Positions 8,629 to 18,320 of a stretch of 64,000 nucleotides of DNA are shown piece by piece. The DNA comes from M3007 sp964646615 (GTDB lineage: Bacteria > Bacteroidota > Bacteroidia > Chitinophagales > Saprospiraceae), in the NCBI GenBank assembly GCA_964646615.1, contig CAZYEV010000065.1, positions 1 through 64,000 on the forward strand, written 5' to 3'. The notes under the pieces were generated by a model, which was given only the letters and a program-made list of their open reading frames with translations, made no database searches and was not told where the DNA came from. The first letter of the stretch is position 1, and every line of letters starts with the position of its first letter. The position numbers and the translations under genes were made by a program.

Positions 8629-8728
8629 GACAAATGAAGTTGAGTGGTGCGGTCAATCCTGGCGTTTTTCGAGGTGTTATTGCGGGCCTGCGAAGTGGTG
8701 AAATCTCGAAAAAAGGAGGCTGCTGAGG

Positions 8729-8765
8729 GCGGTGTCGCCTCTTCGTTTCTCAGAAACGACACCGC
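8729..8765 (-). terminator. Intercistronic hairpin with downstream T-run, possible attenuator
   Basis: Perfect 9-bp arms GCGGTGTCG (8729-8737) and CGACACCGC (8757-8765) enclose a second small palindrome CGTTTCTCAGAAACG. On the minus strand the stem comes just after the stop of the 944-residue baseplate gene, and a T-rich stretch (CCTTTTTTCG) follows about 12 nt later, so it could thin out transcription before the fibre and cargo genes. The ~140-bp gap 8629-8767 holds no other feature. Confidence 0.4.
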
Positions 8766-8767
8766 TT

Positions 8768-11602
8768 TTAGCATTCCTTACAATCGTCGCAGGCGCTTTC
8801 GGTGTGGCAGCAGTGGTGGCACAAGCAGGAGCAGGGTGTCGTGTTGAGCCATTCGATGAGCGCGTTAGCGGCAGCGGTTACATGGCATTCGTCGGGCATA
8901 CAGTCGGCCTTGGCTTCGAGCCAGGCCATGTAGCGTTCTTCGAAGGCGCGCATTTGTTCTTTGTCCACCCAGCAGAAGCGGACAGCGTCTTCGGCGGGCA
9001 GTTCGCGGCGGAAGTGCTGCTCGAAGCGGATGCGGAACCGGGCGTTGGCGAAGCGCGGTGGCCAGTTGGGGGCCACCACCGTTACCCAGTTGGAATACGG
9101 GTCGGCGACGAGGTGCTCCGGGTCGCAGTTGAGCGGCAGGCACAGCAAGCTGTCGGCCGGGTCGTTGGGCCGCAGCAGGAGGTGCTCCAGGACGTGGAAG
9201 CCCTCTTTTTCGGCGTCAGGGGCGAAGCCCACTAAGGCCAGGACGTGTTCCATCAGGTCGTGTGCTTCCTGTTCGCTGCCGGGCGGGCTGAAGAGTTCGA
9301 CGGTGCCTTTGACGCTGAAGAGCACAGCAAAACGGTCGGTCTCGGTGGGGTGCGGGCCGACGCTGTACAGCTCCTTGCGCCAGATGTCGGAGTAGAGCTG
9401 GTCGCGGCGGTCTTTGGCCATTTTAGGCGAGTTGAAGCGCTTGCTGCGCATCAGGCTGGCGTCGTCGTCGGGGTTGGCGGTGGCCCCCAGGTCGCGGAAA
9501 GCAATCTGGTACTGCGCGGCGCCACCGGTTTTGTAGACGGTTTGAATGTCCAGGCGATAGGGCGGCGAGGTGAGCAGGGAGCCGCTGCCCCAGTGGCCTT
9601 TGAGGCCAAGGATGCGGTGGACGCGCTTTTTGACGCCGGCGACGTTGTCGGTGTTCCACACGGGTTTTTGGCGATAGTTGTAGCCTTTGCCTCGGTCGGC
9701 GCTCAGGGTGGCCACTTCGCGCAGAAATTGGGCTTTGGCCTGGAGGTATTCGGTAAAGTCTTCGCCCGGAGTGTCGTCGCCTGAGCAGAGCAGGCCGAGG
9801 GCGTATTCGGTAAATGCTTCGCCGAAGCGCGCCAGTAGGTGGTCGAGCAGGCGATTGCGGCGGTCGTGCCGGGTGGCGACGCTTTCGGGGGCAAATTGCG
9901 CCAGCAGGTCCGGGTCCAGGATGTCGCTCATGCCCGGCACGGCGCTCAGGTCGGCGCTGAAGTAGGTGGGTGCTGTGGGGTCTTGTTCCACGGCCATCAG
10001 GTCGCGTACCTGCTCTAAGTGCAGCAGATAGGAGGCGAGTAGCTGGTCGAACAGAGCCAGGAAGGCCTGCAATTGCTTGCACACGCCTTTCTGGTAGGGG
10101 GTAGCGTCGTCGGAGAGGCCGTACTGACCCACGCCATAGACCTCCGGCAGGTCGTATTGCAGGCTGCGGTAGTCGCCCAAACCTTCGGGCGCTGTACCGC
10201 AGGGTGCTTCGGGGCCGCCGGGGTCGTCCATACACAGGGCTTGCTTGCGGCGCAGGCGGAGGGCTTCCTTGAGCGCGCTTTCCGACAGCTCGCAGCGCAC
10301 GCCATTGTGCGACACGTAGATGCACGACGCACACAGATCGAGCACGGCCTTCAGCGGGCGCTCGGGCGGGCTGTAGATGGGGTAGGCTGTTTTTTCCTCA
10401 AATGCCTCGCCCGGATACACCTTCACCTTCAGTTCGTGCACGCAGAGCACGTCGGGGTGGGTCGTGGCTGCGCTGATGAGGTCGGAATGGCGCACCTCGA
10501 TGGGCAAGCGGGCGGCGTCCACTTCGGCGTTGTCCAGGAAGCCGTGCATCAGCAGCGGGCCGTTAAGGATTTCATCGTTGCAGTAGCCGCGGGCGCGCAT
10601 CTGCCGGTATGTGCGGAAACGCAGGCGGGGCGACAGGTGCTGCTCCATGCTCCACAGTGCCTCAACGGCAGCATCCAACGGTTTGGCGTTGGGGCCAACC
10701 TCGATGTGCAGGCACACGGCGACGCGCTTTTTGCCCACGATGACGGGCGGCTCCACATAGTCGTGGCACAAAAAGCGGTTGGCTTGCAGGCGCTCCATCA
10801 CACGGGTCACCACGGGTTGCGTCTGCACCGGGTTGTCCGGGTCTATGTGATCTTCCAGGTCGAGTACGATGCGCGCCAGACCGTTGAGCAGCAGCACTTT
10901 GCCGGCGTCCGCCGGCGCAGGCCCCTGGGCCAGTGGCACGTAGCCGAAGCGGCACAACAGCGCCTCTGCCAGCGCCGGGTTGGCTTTGGCCGACTCAGCC
11001 GTCAGGCCTTCCGTTATCCACTTGGCTGTCTGTTCGAAGGCCGCCTTCAGGCGCTTGGCGTGGTCGTCATCCGTTTCGTTTTTTTGTTTTTGGATAAAAT
11101 GCTGAAGGAACTCCAGCAGGGCCTTGGGGTCGGGTTGCCACTGTCCGTCGGGCGTTTGGACGGCAATTTTTTTAAACCGAATGACCTGGCCTTCGGGCAG
11201 GTAAAGGACGTGGGCCTGGCCGTTTTTGTCGGTGAAAAGCGTCGGGTCGGTATGTTTTTCTATCCACGCATTTTTCACGCCCTTGACGTCTATCATCAGT
11301 TTGCGGAAGTCGCGGGCGGTAACGGGGGGCATGGGCAGCACTTCGTCGGCGTCGAAGAAGGTTTTGCCTTCTCCGCCGGCCAGCAGGTCGCCGATGTGAA
11401 GTTTGCGCGAGCGGTAGCCCAGGTCGGTGATGGCGTAGCAGAGCACTTCGAGCAGGGTAATGCCCGGATCGTGGGCGTTGAAGTCCGTCCACAGTTCGGT
11501 GGCCAGATTTTCCAGGTGCCGGATACCTTCGCTGCGCAGCAGGTCGTAATCGAGGCTGGGGTGGTCGGGCCGGGCGGTGGGTATGACGTTGAGGCTGCTC
11601 AT
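8768..11602 (-). CDS. eCIS baseplate assembly protein (Afp12/baseplate-J-like) with Cys-rich tail
   Basis: This 944-residue protein starts like CIS baseplate wedge proteins: DYDLLRSEGIRHLENLA, then DFNAHDPGITLLEVLCYAITDLGYRSR. The DPGITLLE..A..TD.GYR pattern is typical of baseplate J/gp6-like eCIS subunits. The middle is long, with repeated wedge-like modules, for example ARDFRKLMIDVKGVKNAWIEK. The last 25 residues are unusual, with eight Cys and three His (CSCLCHHCCH then CDDCKEC). The gene overlaps the preceding 2072-residue gene by ATGA at 11599-11602. It should form part of the baseplate ring around the spike. The exact Afp11 versus Afp12 equivalence cannot be settled by eye. Confidence 0.82.
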   Translation of the reverse strand: MSSLNVIPTARPDHPSLDYDLLRSEGIRHLENLATELWTDFNAHDPGITLLEVLCYAITDLGYRSRKLHIGDLLAGGEGKTFFDADEVLPMPPVTARDFRKLMIDVKGVKNAWIEKHTDPTLFTDKNGQAHVLYLPEGQVIRFKKIAVQTPDGQWQPDPKALLEFLQHFIQKQKNETDDDHAKRLKAAFEQTAKWITEGLTAESAKANPALAEALLCRFGYVPLAQGPAPADAGKVLLLNGLARIVLDLEDHIDPDNPVQTQPVVTRVMERLQANRFLCHDYVEPPVIVGKKRVAVCLHIEVGPNAKPLDAAVEALWSMEQHLSPRLRFRTYRQMRARGYCNDEILNGPLLMHGFLDNAEVDAARLPIEVRHSDLISAATTHPDVLCVHELKVKVYPGEAFEEKTAYPIYSPPERPLKAVLDLCASCIYVSHNGVRCELSESALKEALRLRRKQALCMDDPGGPEAPCGTAPEGLGDYRSLQYDLPEVYGVGQYGLSDDATPYQKGVCKQLQAFLALFDQLLASYLLHLEQVRDLMAVEQDPTAPTYFSADLSAVPGMSDILDPDLLAQFAPESVATRHDRRNRLLDHLLARFGEAFTEYALGLLCSGDDTPGEDFTEYLQAKAQFLREVATLSADRGKGYNYRQKPVWNTDNVAGVKKRVHRILGLKGHWGSGSLLTSPPYRLDIQTVYKTGGAAQYQIAFRDLGATANPDDDASLMRSKRFNSPKMAKDRRDQLYSDIWRKELYSVGPHPTETDRFAVLFSVKGTVELFSPPGSEQEAHDLMEHVLALVGFAPDAEKEGFHVLEHLLLRPNDPADSLLCLPLNCDPEHLVADPYSNWVTVVAPNWPPRFANARFRIRFEQHFRRELPAEDAVRFCWVDKEQMRAFEERYMAWLEAKADCMPDECHVTAAANALIEWLNTTPCSCLCHHCCHTESACDDCKEC

Positions 11603-14600
11603 GGCTTATTCGTTTTGGAGGTGCGGGTTTGGCGCGCGGGTTTGGCGGCGGGTTTGGTAGTTGCGACGGCAGCGGCGACGGCTGTGGTGGGGCGTACTTG
11701 CGGGTTCGGGTTCGTGCCGTTGGGCTGGTCGGTGGGCGGCTTTTCGGCTATGGGCGGGCATTTCACCACATCGGGTAGCGCCTCATTGACGGCGATATGG
11801 CCGGCGGCGAAGATGGAGCGGGCGCTGGTGGGGCAGGCCTTTTCGGCCACCCATTCCACGGCGGGCGTCTGGGTCAGCAGGTCTTTTTCCGAGAGCGGCT
11901 TGCCCGCTGGGTCGAGGATCTGGCCGGCAATATCTGTGCGCAGGCGGCGGATGCGCAGGCTGTCCATATAGACGTAGTCCACGTAGTAGCGTCCTTCGAT
12001 GAACTGCAGGATTTTGCTGCGGGCGATGCTGCGGCCAAACATGGGCGGTACAGCCGGGTTGTTGAGCCAGGGGCTGATGAGGTCGCGCAGCGCTTCGGCA
12101 AGTTTCTTCCGGTAGAAGGCCTCGTCGCTGTATTGGGGTTTGAATTTTACTTTGACTTCGATGTCCAGCGGTTCGTAGTGAGGGTTGAGCACCTGGAGGC
12201 AGGCGTCTTCGCCCGAGCCGTAGGCGACGAACAGGTTGGCGCGTGCGGCCAGGAAGTCGCGCATATCGTCCAGATCGGCCTTGGGGAAGCGCGGCTGTTC
12301 CCAGGGTTCGTTGCGCAGGGTGGGGCGGGGCACAACGGCCACGGTTACGTAGCCCGGGGCGAGTTCGGCAGCTGCGACTATGGGTTGGTAGCGCGTGTGC
12401 GGGATGCAGCGGGCTACGGCGACGTCGGGGTAGCGTTCCAGCAGCAGATGCTCAACGTCCCACGCCGTTACGGCGCGGTCGCGGTGGCGCAGGCGTTCGC
12501 TGACGCGCGTGCGGAAGGCGGTGCCCAGGGTTTCGGGCAGGCGCCCGCCTGAGGAAGGCAGTGGCTGGGTTACCTTGCGCACTTCGGCGCGGCTTTCCAA
12601 TAGGCCGCCAATGGTGTTGGCGGGCAGCGGTAGGGCCAGGTGGCTGAGGTCGTTATCGCGGTTGGCAAAGCGGGCGCGGACGGCTTGGGCGTCAATGCCC
12701 ATGAGCGAGGGCAGGGCCGCGGCCAGGCGCCTGGCGCCGGCTTCCTCCACTGCTGCCGCGCGCAGCCAATAGCGTTGGCCGGGCAGCATGGTCGTCCCCT
12801 TGACCGCTGCCGTGGGCACGGCAAACTGCACCATACCGCTGCGCGTCAGGCCGCGCGTCTCGTCGCGCAGTACCTGGCCAGGGCCAAAGGGCTGCCACTC
12901 GTTGTCAGGGCCTAACCACGACCACACGATGCGCGGCGGCAAGGCTTCAGGGTCGCGCTCTGTGCCTGCCGCTATGCGGACCAGCAACGACAGTGTGCTG
13001 CCGGGCACGAGCTTGTCCAGACCAATGTACAGGTTGCCCGTGGCATAGGGCACGTGCGCTACCGGAGCGGCCTTCGGATCTTGCTGGTCGTGCGGGTTGT
13101 AGGGATAAACCAGCCGTCGTGCAGGCACGCGCAGCGATACTTCTTTGTGCCCGTTGAAGGGCAGCAGGTGGTAAAAGCGGTCAATGCCGTCGTTTTCAGG
13201 GCCGCTGATGACCTGCTCCGAGCAGTATTCCAGGGAAATGCCGTTGACCGCCGGCGTGTAGGGCGGGTTCAGCAGATGCGCCTCTTTGGGTGCCGAAAGG
13301 GCGTAGTACGCCAGCGCCTGTGGGTAGGCCTTGTGCAAAAAGTCCGTCTCTGCCAGATGGAACACCAGAAAACCGCGCTTGAGCGTAGGGCTGTACTTCT
13401 CGAAGTGCTGCGTACGCACGTCGCGCACCAGGTTGAGCGCGTTGATGTTCACATCAAAACAGCGCTTGATGGCCGAGGCTGCGTCCAGCAGGCTGACGTA
13501 GTTGATTTCTTGATAAAACAAAATGATGTCGAGCGCCGACTTGCTGAATTTCAGCCCGGGCTTGGGGTATTCGCCATCTATCAAAACTACTTTTTCGGCA
13601 AAGCCGGCCAGCGCCCGAAAGCGCAAGACTTTGGCCAAATCCCAGGGCAGGGCAAGGGTATAGGCTCCCTTGTTGTCGGTTTGCGTTTCTACGGTCGCAT
13701 GGCCTTGGGCATCCACGGCAGCCACCGCCACTTTGGATATGGGCGCGCCCAGCACGTCAGTAACCTTGCCGTTGACGAAGAAAAAGACGGGTTTAGGCAA
13801 TAGGCGAACGTCCAAAATCGCACAGCCCTGCTCGACATTGACCAAAAGCGGCTGATAAGCCGGGTGCAAAATTTCGATCGTGTTCGAGGCGCCTTGCAAA
13901 GCGGCATTCAGGGTATAGACGCCCGAGGCATCGGTTCGGGTCTGAGCGACAATAGCACCCGAGGCACCTTGCAGACGGACGGCAACACCCTGAAGAGGGT
14001 TGCCCTGCGCATCCAGAACTCTCCCGCGCAGAGAAGGGTTTACAGGGCGGTTCTTGATTACCTGTCGTGCGAAGGGCGGCAGAGGCGTACTTCCCGACGG
14101 CGTGCCCATTTCCACAAAAACATCACCCTCCGAGAACGTCAGCCCTCTGACGATAACATCACCTAAGGAAGTTATGGAAAAAGCGCCATCCGCATTCGTT
14201 TGGGTCTCGTACTTGATGTATCCGCCGGATAAAGTGCCCTCCAGCGTTACCTGCACGCCAGCAGCCGCCTGCGTATTGGCGCGTTTGAGCACACCCGATA
14301 TGCTTGAGGCATTTACTGCCGGAGCAGACGTCTCCGGCGACAGAACGACATCCAGCCCGCTCGACCAATTTGACTTCGCGATTACCACATTCTTGTAGCC
14401 CGGCTTTTTGAAAACAAGTCTGGAAACGCCTGCGCTGGGCAACGAAAAGGTGTTGTTGCTGATCTGCGGTGTGTGTGTCTGCATGCCCGTTACTTCGATG
14501 CTGACGCCCGCCAATGGCGCGCCGTCTGCGTCGTAAATGCTGCCGCTGATAATGTCTGCCTGAGGAGTGCCGTATGCCCGGTGGCCATCTGCGGGGAAGA

Positions 14601-17600
14601 GCTTCACTTCAAACTCGGAATAGCTGCCGATGGCAAACTCTTGTGCCTCAAAGCCGGGGAGGGAAACCTTTAGTCGAAATTCTCGCTCCGGTCGGGTAAT
14701 GTCCAGGCGGAACTGGCCGCTTTCCAGTACCGGTGTTTTGACTGTGGAGCTCCCCGGTCGGACGACCTCAAATTTAAGGCCGGTAAATACCGCGTCGCCT
14801 TTGTAGTCTCGGACACGCACGAAGACAGCGTCTTGGTGAAAGTCCTTTTCCACCTGGTTGATGGCGACGAGATGTGCGTCTATTTTGTCTTTCGGCGGCG
14901 GAAACGGCGACATGCCCGTGGGGTTGAGAATAGCGTTGGCGTAAGCATTGGGCAGGAATTGCACCGAGCTCTTGGTAGAAGGCAGCGGAAGATCGTATTT
15001 GCCATCATCCCTGGCAAAGGCCGAAATGGTCAGGTCGGTACCCCGAGCCACGGCATAGGCGCCCTTGCGAGGCGTGGCACTGGTGTTTGTCAATATCTGG
15101 CCGGAGATGCCGGATTTATTCGGGTCAATTGCACCAGCCCCCGGCGCTTCGACGGCAAACTCTGCTGGCTCCAGCACCACCCGAAGGCGCGTGAAGTCGT
15201 CCAGATGAAGCGCGTATAAGTCGGGTTGCCGGTACTGGTTGGCATCCACGCTGATGCTGAGCTCCTGTTTGCCTTTGAGCGAGGCGGTAAATTTTCCGGA
15301 GGTATCCAGGGCCAGCGCCTTGCCGTCCAGCAAGAGGTTGACACCACTGGGCACGGCCTTGCCGTAGATGTCCACGACCTCGCCTTCGATTTGTTGGAAC
15401 TGGCCAAAGACAACGCTTTTGGGAAACAGCACGGCATTAATGACGCCGAACTCGCCTACACCAATGGGCACAGCGCTGGGGGCGTCTTTTTCGGCATGCC
15501 ACACGAGGGACTCGTACAGCGGCGATTGGTCAGGGTCTGAGTCATTCTGGGGCGGAGCAATGAACCGGATGCTCAGGTCGGCGCCGACAGGGACGCTCTT
15601 GAATTCGTATCGGCCTTCGACGTTTGTTTGAACTTCGCTTACCAGGCCGTTTGGGCCTACCAGCTGTACAGCGATGCTCTTAATGGGCGCTCCGTTCATG
15701 TCCGTGACGGTACCGCTTAGGGGGCCGTTGTCCGGTCGTTTGCCAAAACGCGTCAATTGTTTGGGTTCTGGTGCGTCAGCGCGGTCAATGAAGTCAATTC
15801 TCAGGTAGGGCGCCGGAGAAGGGAAGTTGATCCGGGCAACGACCTGGTTGTTTGGCCCCAGCGTAGTGTGCCGATAGGCGGCGTAGTATTTTTCAAAATT
15901 TTCGGGCGGAGCAATCCAGTCGAAACAGACCCGAAGGCAGGTGAGGGCTTTTTGGAAGGCTTCGGTGCTGCCTAAATAGAATTTGTGGCCCACTTCGGGA
16001 GCGGGGCCAAAGGGGAAGACTTTTTGCGTGCCGTCGTAGAGGCCCTGGTCGTTTTGGAAGATGAGCTTTTCGCGGATGCCGGATGCCTTCACCCCGATGC
16101 TCACCGTTCCGATGAGGAGCTGGCGCAGGGTTTCGTAGATGCCGGCGGTGGTGGGCGTTGGGCTGGGCGGGCAGCTCAGCAGGCGTTCGGGGTTGAGGAG
16201 TACGCGCAGCAGCGGCCAGGGGGTGTCGAAGCCGGCTTTGGCGGCGGCCTCCGGGCCAAAGGCCTCGATGGGTGGGTCGTCGCGCTCCAGCACGATGCGC
16301 AGGTGCAGGATGTTGTCTTCGAAGAAGAGGTTGAATGCTCCGCGCTCCACGTCAGGCGTAGGGGCTGCGGGGTCAACGGTAGCGATGCGGTCGGGGCGGT
16401 GCTCCAGGCGTATCCAGCCTTCTTCCGTGCTGAGCCACACGCCAAGCAGGTCTTGCTGGGCAATCCAGGAAAGGTCGGCATTGGCCGGGGCCAGCACGTG
16501 CATTTTCACGTCAATGATCCGCTTGCCCTCGCGCAGGATGAGCTGGGGGCTGGAGAAGGCCCAGCCCAGCTGACCGTCGGGCAGCTCGTTGTCGTCGCCC
16601 ATGCCGCGCCAGTGGGCGGCGGTTTCGTTAGGCTTTTCCAGGCGGTCCTCATAGACCTTGCTGACGTCAGGGTTGGCGTTAATTTTTCCGCAGGCACAGT
16701 CAATATAGGTGTTGCGAAGGTCGGCCACACTTGCCTGGCGGAGCACCCAGTCTTCGATGGCTTCAAAGAGCAAAGGCGCGCCGTTTTTGTCTTTGCCAGC
16801 CAGGAAGACGTCGCCCTTTTGCAGCAGAAACTGGTCGGCGTCGCGGGCCAGTTCAAAGATGAGCCACACGTCGTCGGGCGTTTCCGGGCGTCGGCACAGG
16901 CCGAGCACGTGGTCGTAATAGTAGTCTAAGTGATTGTTGCCCAGATCGTTGAGGCTGTCTTGTGCGTGTCGGAACAGGCGCAGGAAGGCGATGAAGAGAG
17001 CGACGTGGGGCTCCATGGCGCGCTCGGCGACGTCTTCGGGTAGTTCGGCGTGGGCCAGTTCGGCGTCGAAGGCGGTCTGGGCGTCGGCCTTCAAGAGGAG
17101 CCAGGCGTCGAAGTAGGTGGCAAAGAGGGCGCGCAGGGCTTCGCGCGTAACGGCGCCGTTGGGCAGGATGGCCTCGAAGGCAGCGCGGTTGCGCAGGCCC
17201 CAGCGTTCGTCGTTGGAGAAGAAGCCTTCGTAATGGGTGTAGGCCAGTTTGTCGGGCGGCGGTGTGGCAGCCTTGTGGAAGGCGATGAGTTTACGCAGGG
17301 CGCTTTCCAACTCATCGGTATCGCAGCAGTTGTCGCGGCGGATGCTGTTGAGCAGGCGCGTTTGCAGCGGGTGTTTAATCTGGACGAGCTTCTGGTAGGT
17401 TTCTTCGAGCGACCAGGCCATTTTCCGCAGCAGCTCCATGAGCGGCAGGTAGGCGGCCAGGGGGTGAGTCGGGTCTTTTTTTCCTTTTTTGGGCGGAGGG
17501 GCCGTCAGGTATTTTTCCAGTGCCTCATCGGCTTCGTCATAGCGGCGGCGCAGCTCATCAGAGTCTTTAGCAGCCACAACGGCCAGATAGGTGAGTACTT

Positions 17601-17817
17601 CCACCTCCCAGAAGCGGTCCCAGTAGGCGCCAGCAGGGTGCTCGTCGTTGTTGTCGAAGAAGCGTAGTGCCTGGGCGTAGTGGTGGGTGGCGACGATGAG
17701 GTCCTGCAGGCTGCGCTCATCCAGCTGGAAATAACCCGGCTGCAGGGCAGCCACCAGACGGGCGATTTGAGACGTGCCCGCGTGCTGAAGCGGATGACAG
17801 GTTTTTATCTGGCTCAT
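11599..17817 (-). CDS. Giant eCIS baseplate protein with about eight inserted carboxypeptidase-regulatory-like domains
   Basis: The protein has 2072 residues. Residues ~1-695 form the N-terminal baseplate part, with LDYYYDHVLGLCRRPETPDDVW and related helical stretches. Residues ~700-1415 hold about eight tandem beta-sandwich units with the CarboxypepD_reg signature (LSGTVTDMNGAPI, ISGSIYDADGAPLAGV, LRGRVLDAQGNPLQGV, VNGKVTDVLGAPISKV), each followed by G.Y.L or similar. Residues ~1415-2010 return to baseplate-J-like sequence (RVSERLRHRDRAVTAWDVEHLLLERYPDV, LNPHYEPLDIEVKVKFKP). The last ~50 residues are low-complexity Ala, Thr, Lys and Pro. It overlaps the gp25 gene by ATGA. By position it resembles Afp11. 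The inserted domains probably project from the wedge; their role is unknown. Confidence 0.85.
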   Translation of the reverse strand: MSQIKTCHPLQHAGTSQIARLVAALQPGYFQLDERSLQDLIVATHHYAQALRFFDNNDEHPAGAYWDRFWEVEVLTYLAVVAAKDSDELRRRYDEADEALEKYLTAPPPKKGKKDPTHPLAAYLPLMELLRKMAWSLEETYQKLVQIKHPLQTRLLNSIRRDNCCDTDELESALRKLIAFHKAATPPPDKLAYTHYEGFFSNDERWGLRNRAAFEAILPNGAVTREALRALFATYFDAWLLLKADAQTAFDAELAHAELPEDVAERAMEPHVALFIAFLRLFRHAQDSLNDLGNNHLDYYYDHVLGLCRRPETPDDVWLIFELARDADQFLLQKGDVFLAGKDKNGAPLLFEAIEDWVLRQASVADLRNTYIDCACGKINANPDVSKVYEDRLEKPNETAAHWRGMGDDNELPDGQLGWAFSSPQLILREGKRIIDVKMHVLAPANADLSWIAQQDLLGVWLSTEEGWIRLEHRPDRIATVDPAAPTPDVERGAFNLFFEDNILHLRIVLERDDPPIEAFGPEAAAKAGFDTPWPLLRVLLNPERLLSCPPSPTPTTAGIYETLRQLLIGTVSIGVKASGIREKLIFQNDQGLYDGTQKVFPFGPAPEVGHKFYLGSTEAFQKALTCLRVCFDWIAPPENFEKYYAAYRHTTLGPNNQVVARINFPSPAPYLRIDFIDRADAPEPKQLTRFGKRPDNGPLSGTVTDMNGAPIKSIAVQLVGPNGLVSEVQTNVEGRYEFKSVPVGADLSIRFIAPPQNDSDPDQSPLYESLVWHAEKDAPSAVPIGVGEFGVINAVLFPKSVVFGQFQQIEGEVVDIYGKAVPSGVNLLLDGKALALDTSGKFTASLKGKQELSISVDANQYRQPDLYALHLDDFTRLRVVLEPAEFAVEAPGAGAIDPNKSGISGQILTNTSATPRKGAYAVARGTDLTISAFARDDGKYDLPLPSTKSSVQFLPNAYANAILNPTGMSPFPPPKDKIDAHLVAINQVEKDFHQDAVFVRVRDYKGDAVFTGLKFEVVRPGSSTVKTPVLESGQFRLDITRPEREFRLKVSLPGFEAQEFAIGSYSEFEVKLFPADGHRAYGTPQADIISGSIYDADGAPLAGVSIEVTGMQTHTPQISNNTFSLPSAGVSRLVFKKPGYKNVVIAKSNWSSGLDVVLSPETSAPAVNASSISGVLKRANTQAAAGVQVTLEGTLSGGYIKYETQTNADGAFSITSLGDVIVRGLTFSEGDVFVEMGTPSGSTPLPPFARQVIKNRPVNPSLRGRVLDAQGNPLQGVAVRLQGASGAIVAQTRTDASGVYTLNAALQGASNTIEILHPAYQPLLVNVEQGCAILDVRLLPKPVFFFVNGKVTDVLGAPISKVAVAAVDAQGHATVETQTDNKGAYTLALPWDLAKVLRFRALAGFAEKVVLIDGEYPKPGLKFSKSALDIILFYQEINYVSLLDAASAIKRCFDVNINALNLVRDVRTQHFEKYSPTLKRGFLVFHLAETDFLHKAYPQALAYYALSAPKEAHLLNPPYTPAVNGISLEYCSEQVISGPENDGIDRFYHLLPFNGHKEVSLRVPARRLVYPYNPHDQQDPKAAPVAHVPYATGNLYIGLDKLVPGSTLSLLVRIAAGTERDPEALPPRIVWSWLGPDNEWQPFGPGQVLRDETRGLTRSGMVQFAVPTAAVKGTTMLPGQRYWLRAAAVEEAGARRLAAALPSLMGIDAQAVRARFANRDNDLSHLALPLPANTIGGLLESRAEVRKVTQPLPSSGGRLPETLGTAFRTRVSERLRHRDRAVTAWDVEHLLLERYPDVAVARCIPHTRYQPIVAAAELAPGYVTVAVVPRPTLRNEPWEQPRFPKADLDDMRDFLAARANLFVAYGSGEDACLQVLNPHYEPLDIEVKVKFKPQYSDEAFYRKKLAEALRDLISPWLNNPAVPPMFGRSIARSKILQFIEGRYYVDYVYMDSLRIRRLRTDIAGQILDPAGKPLSEKDLLTQTPAVEWVAEKACPTSARSIFAAGHIAVNEALPDVVKCPPIAEKPPTDQPNGTNPNPQVRPTTAVAAAVATTKPAAKPARQTRTSKTNKP

Positions 17818-18236
17818 AGTAGCGGTTGGATGCTGGCCTCGCGTTTGTAGTAGTCGTACACGTAGTTGTAGCGCCCATTGGTGCTGCGCACGACGAAGCT
17901 GACTTCAATACGCACGCGCCCTTCCTGGATCATAGCCGGGTCAGTTGCAATGTTGACCTCTTGTAACGTGATGCGCGGCTCGTAATAAAGCACGGCGTTG
18001 GTAATCAGGTTCTTGACGAAGGTGAACATGCCCTCGTCAATCGGCTCGAACAGCAGGTCGTCCAATGCGCATCCGTAGTCGGGCCGCATGACGCGCTCGC
18101 CCGGGCGGGTGCGCAGCAGAATGGTCAGGCTTTGGGCAATGTCTTCTATCTCCGACACACGCCGCACCGTGCCCGAGGCGTAGTCAAATTCTACCGGAAA
18201 AGCCCAGCCAATACCGAGGAATGTTTTTTTCTCCAT
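17814..18236 (-). CDS. gp25-like baseplate wedge protein (Afp9/Pvc9-like)
   Basis: A 140-residue protein from the ATG at 18236 (MEKKTFLGIGWAFPVEF). It shows the GPW/gp25 family pattern: SEIEDIAQSLTILLRTRPGERVMRPDYG, then a hydrophobic strand region and a C-terminal RIEVSFVVRSTNGRYN. In phage T4 and CIS particles gp25 links the wedge to the sheath. An in-frame ATG 60 bases upstream would add a poorly fitting 20-residue extension, so the shorter start is preferred. It precedes the giant baseplate gene with an ATGA overlap. Confidence 0.92.
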   Translation of the reverse strand: MEKKTFLGIGWAFPVEFDYASGTVRRVSEIEDIAQSLTILLRTRPGERVMRPDYGCALDDLLFEPIDEGMFTFVKNLITNAVLYYEPRITLQEVNIATDPAMIQEGRVRIEVSFVVRSTNGRYNYVYDYYKREASIQPLL

Positions 18237-18320
18237 GTGTCTGTTGCAAATGAGGCTTCTGCTCTGGCTGTTGGTCGTTAGTGTGGGGGGCAGCAAAGGC
18301 GAGCCTCCGTTGTGTGAAGA

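Noticed and set aside
10073..11971. Long open frame of 632 codons on the plus strand
   Set aside because: It is antisense to the 944-residue baseplate gene and part of the giant one, has no family-like motifs, and arises from GC-rich codon bias.
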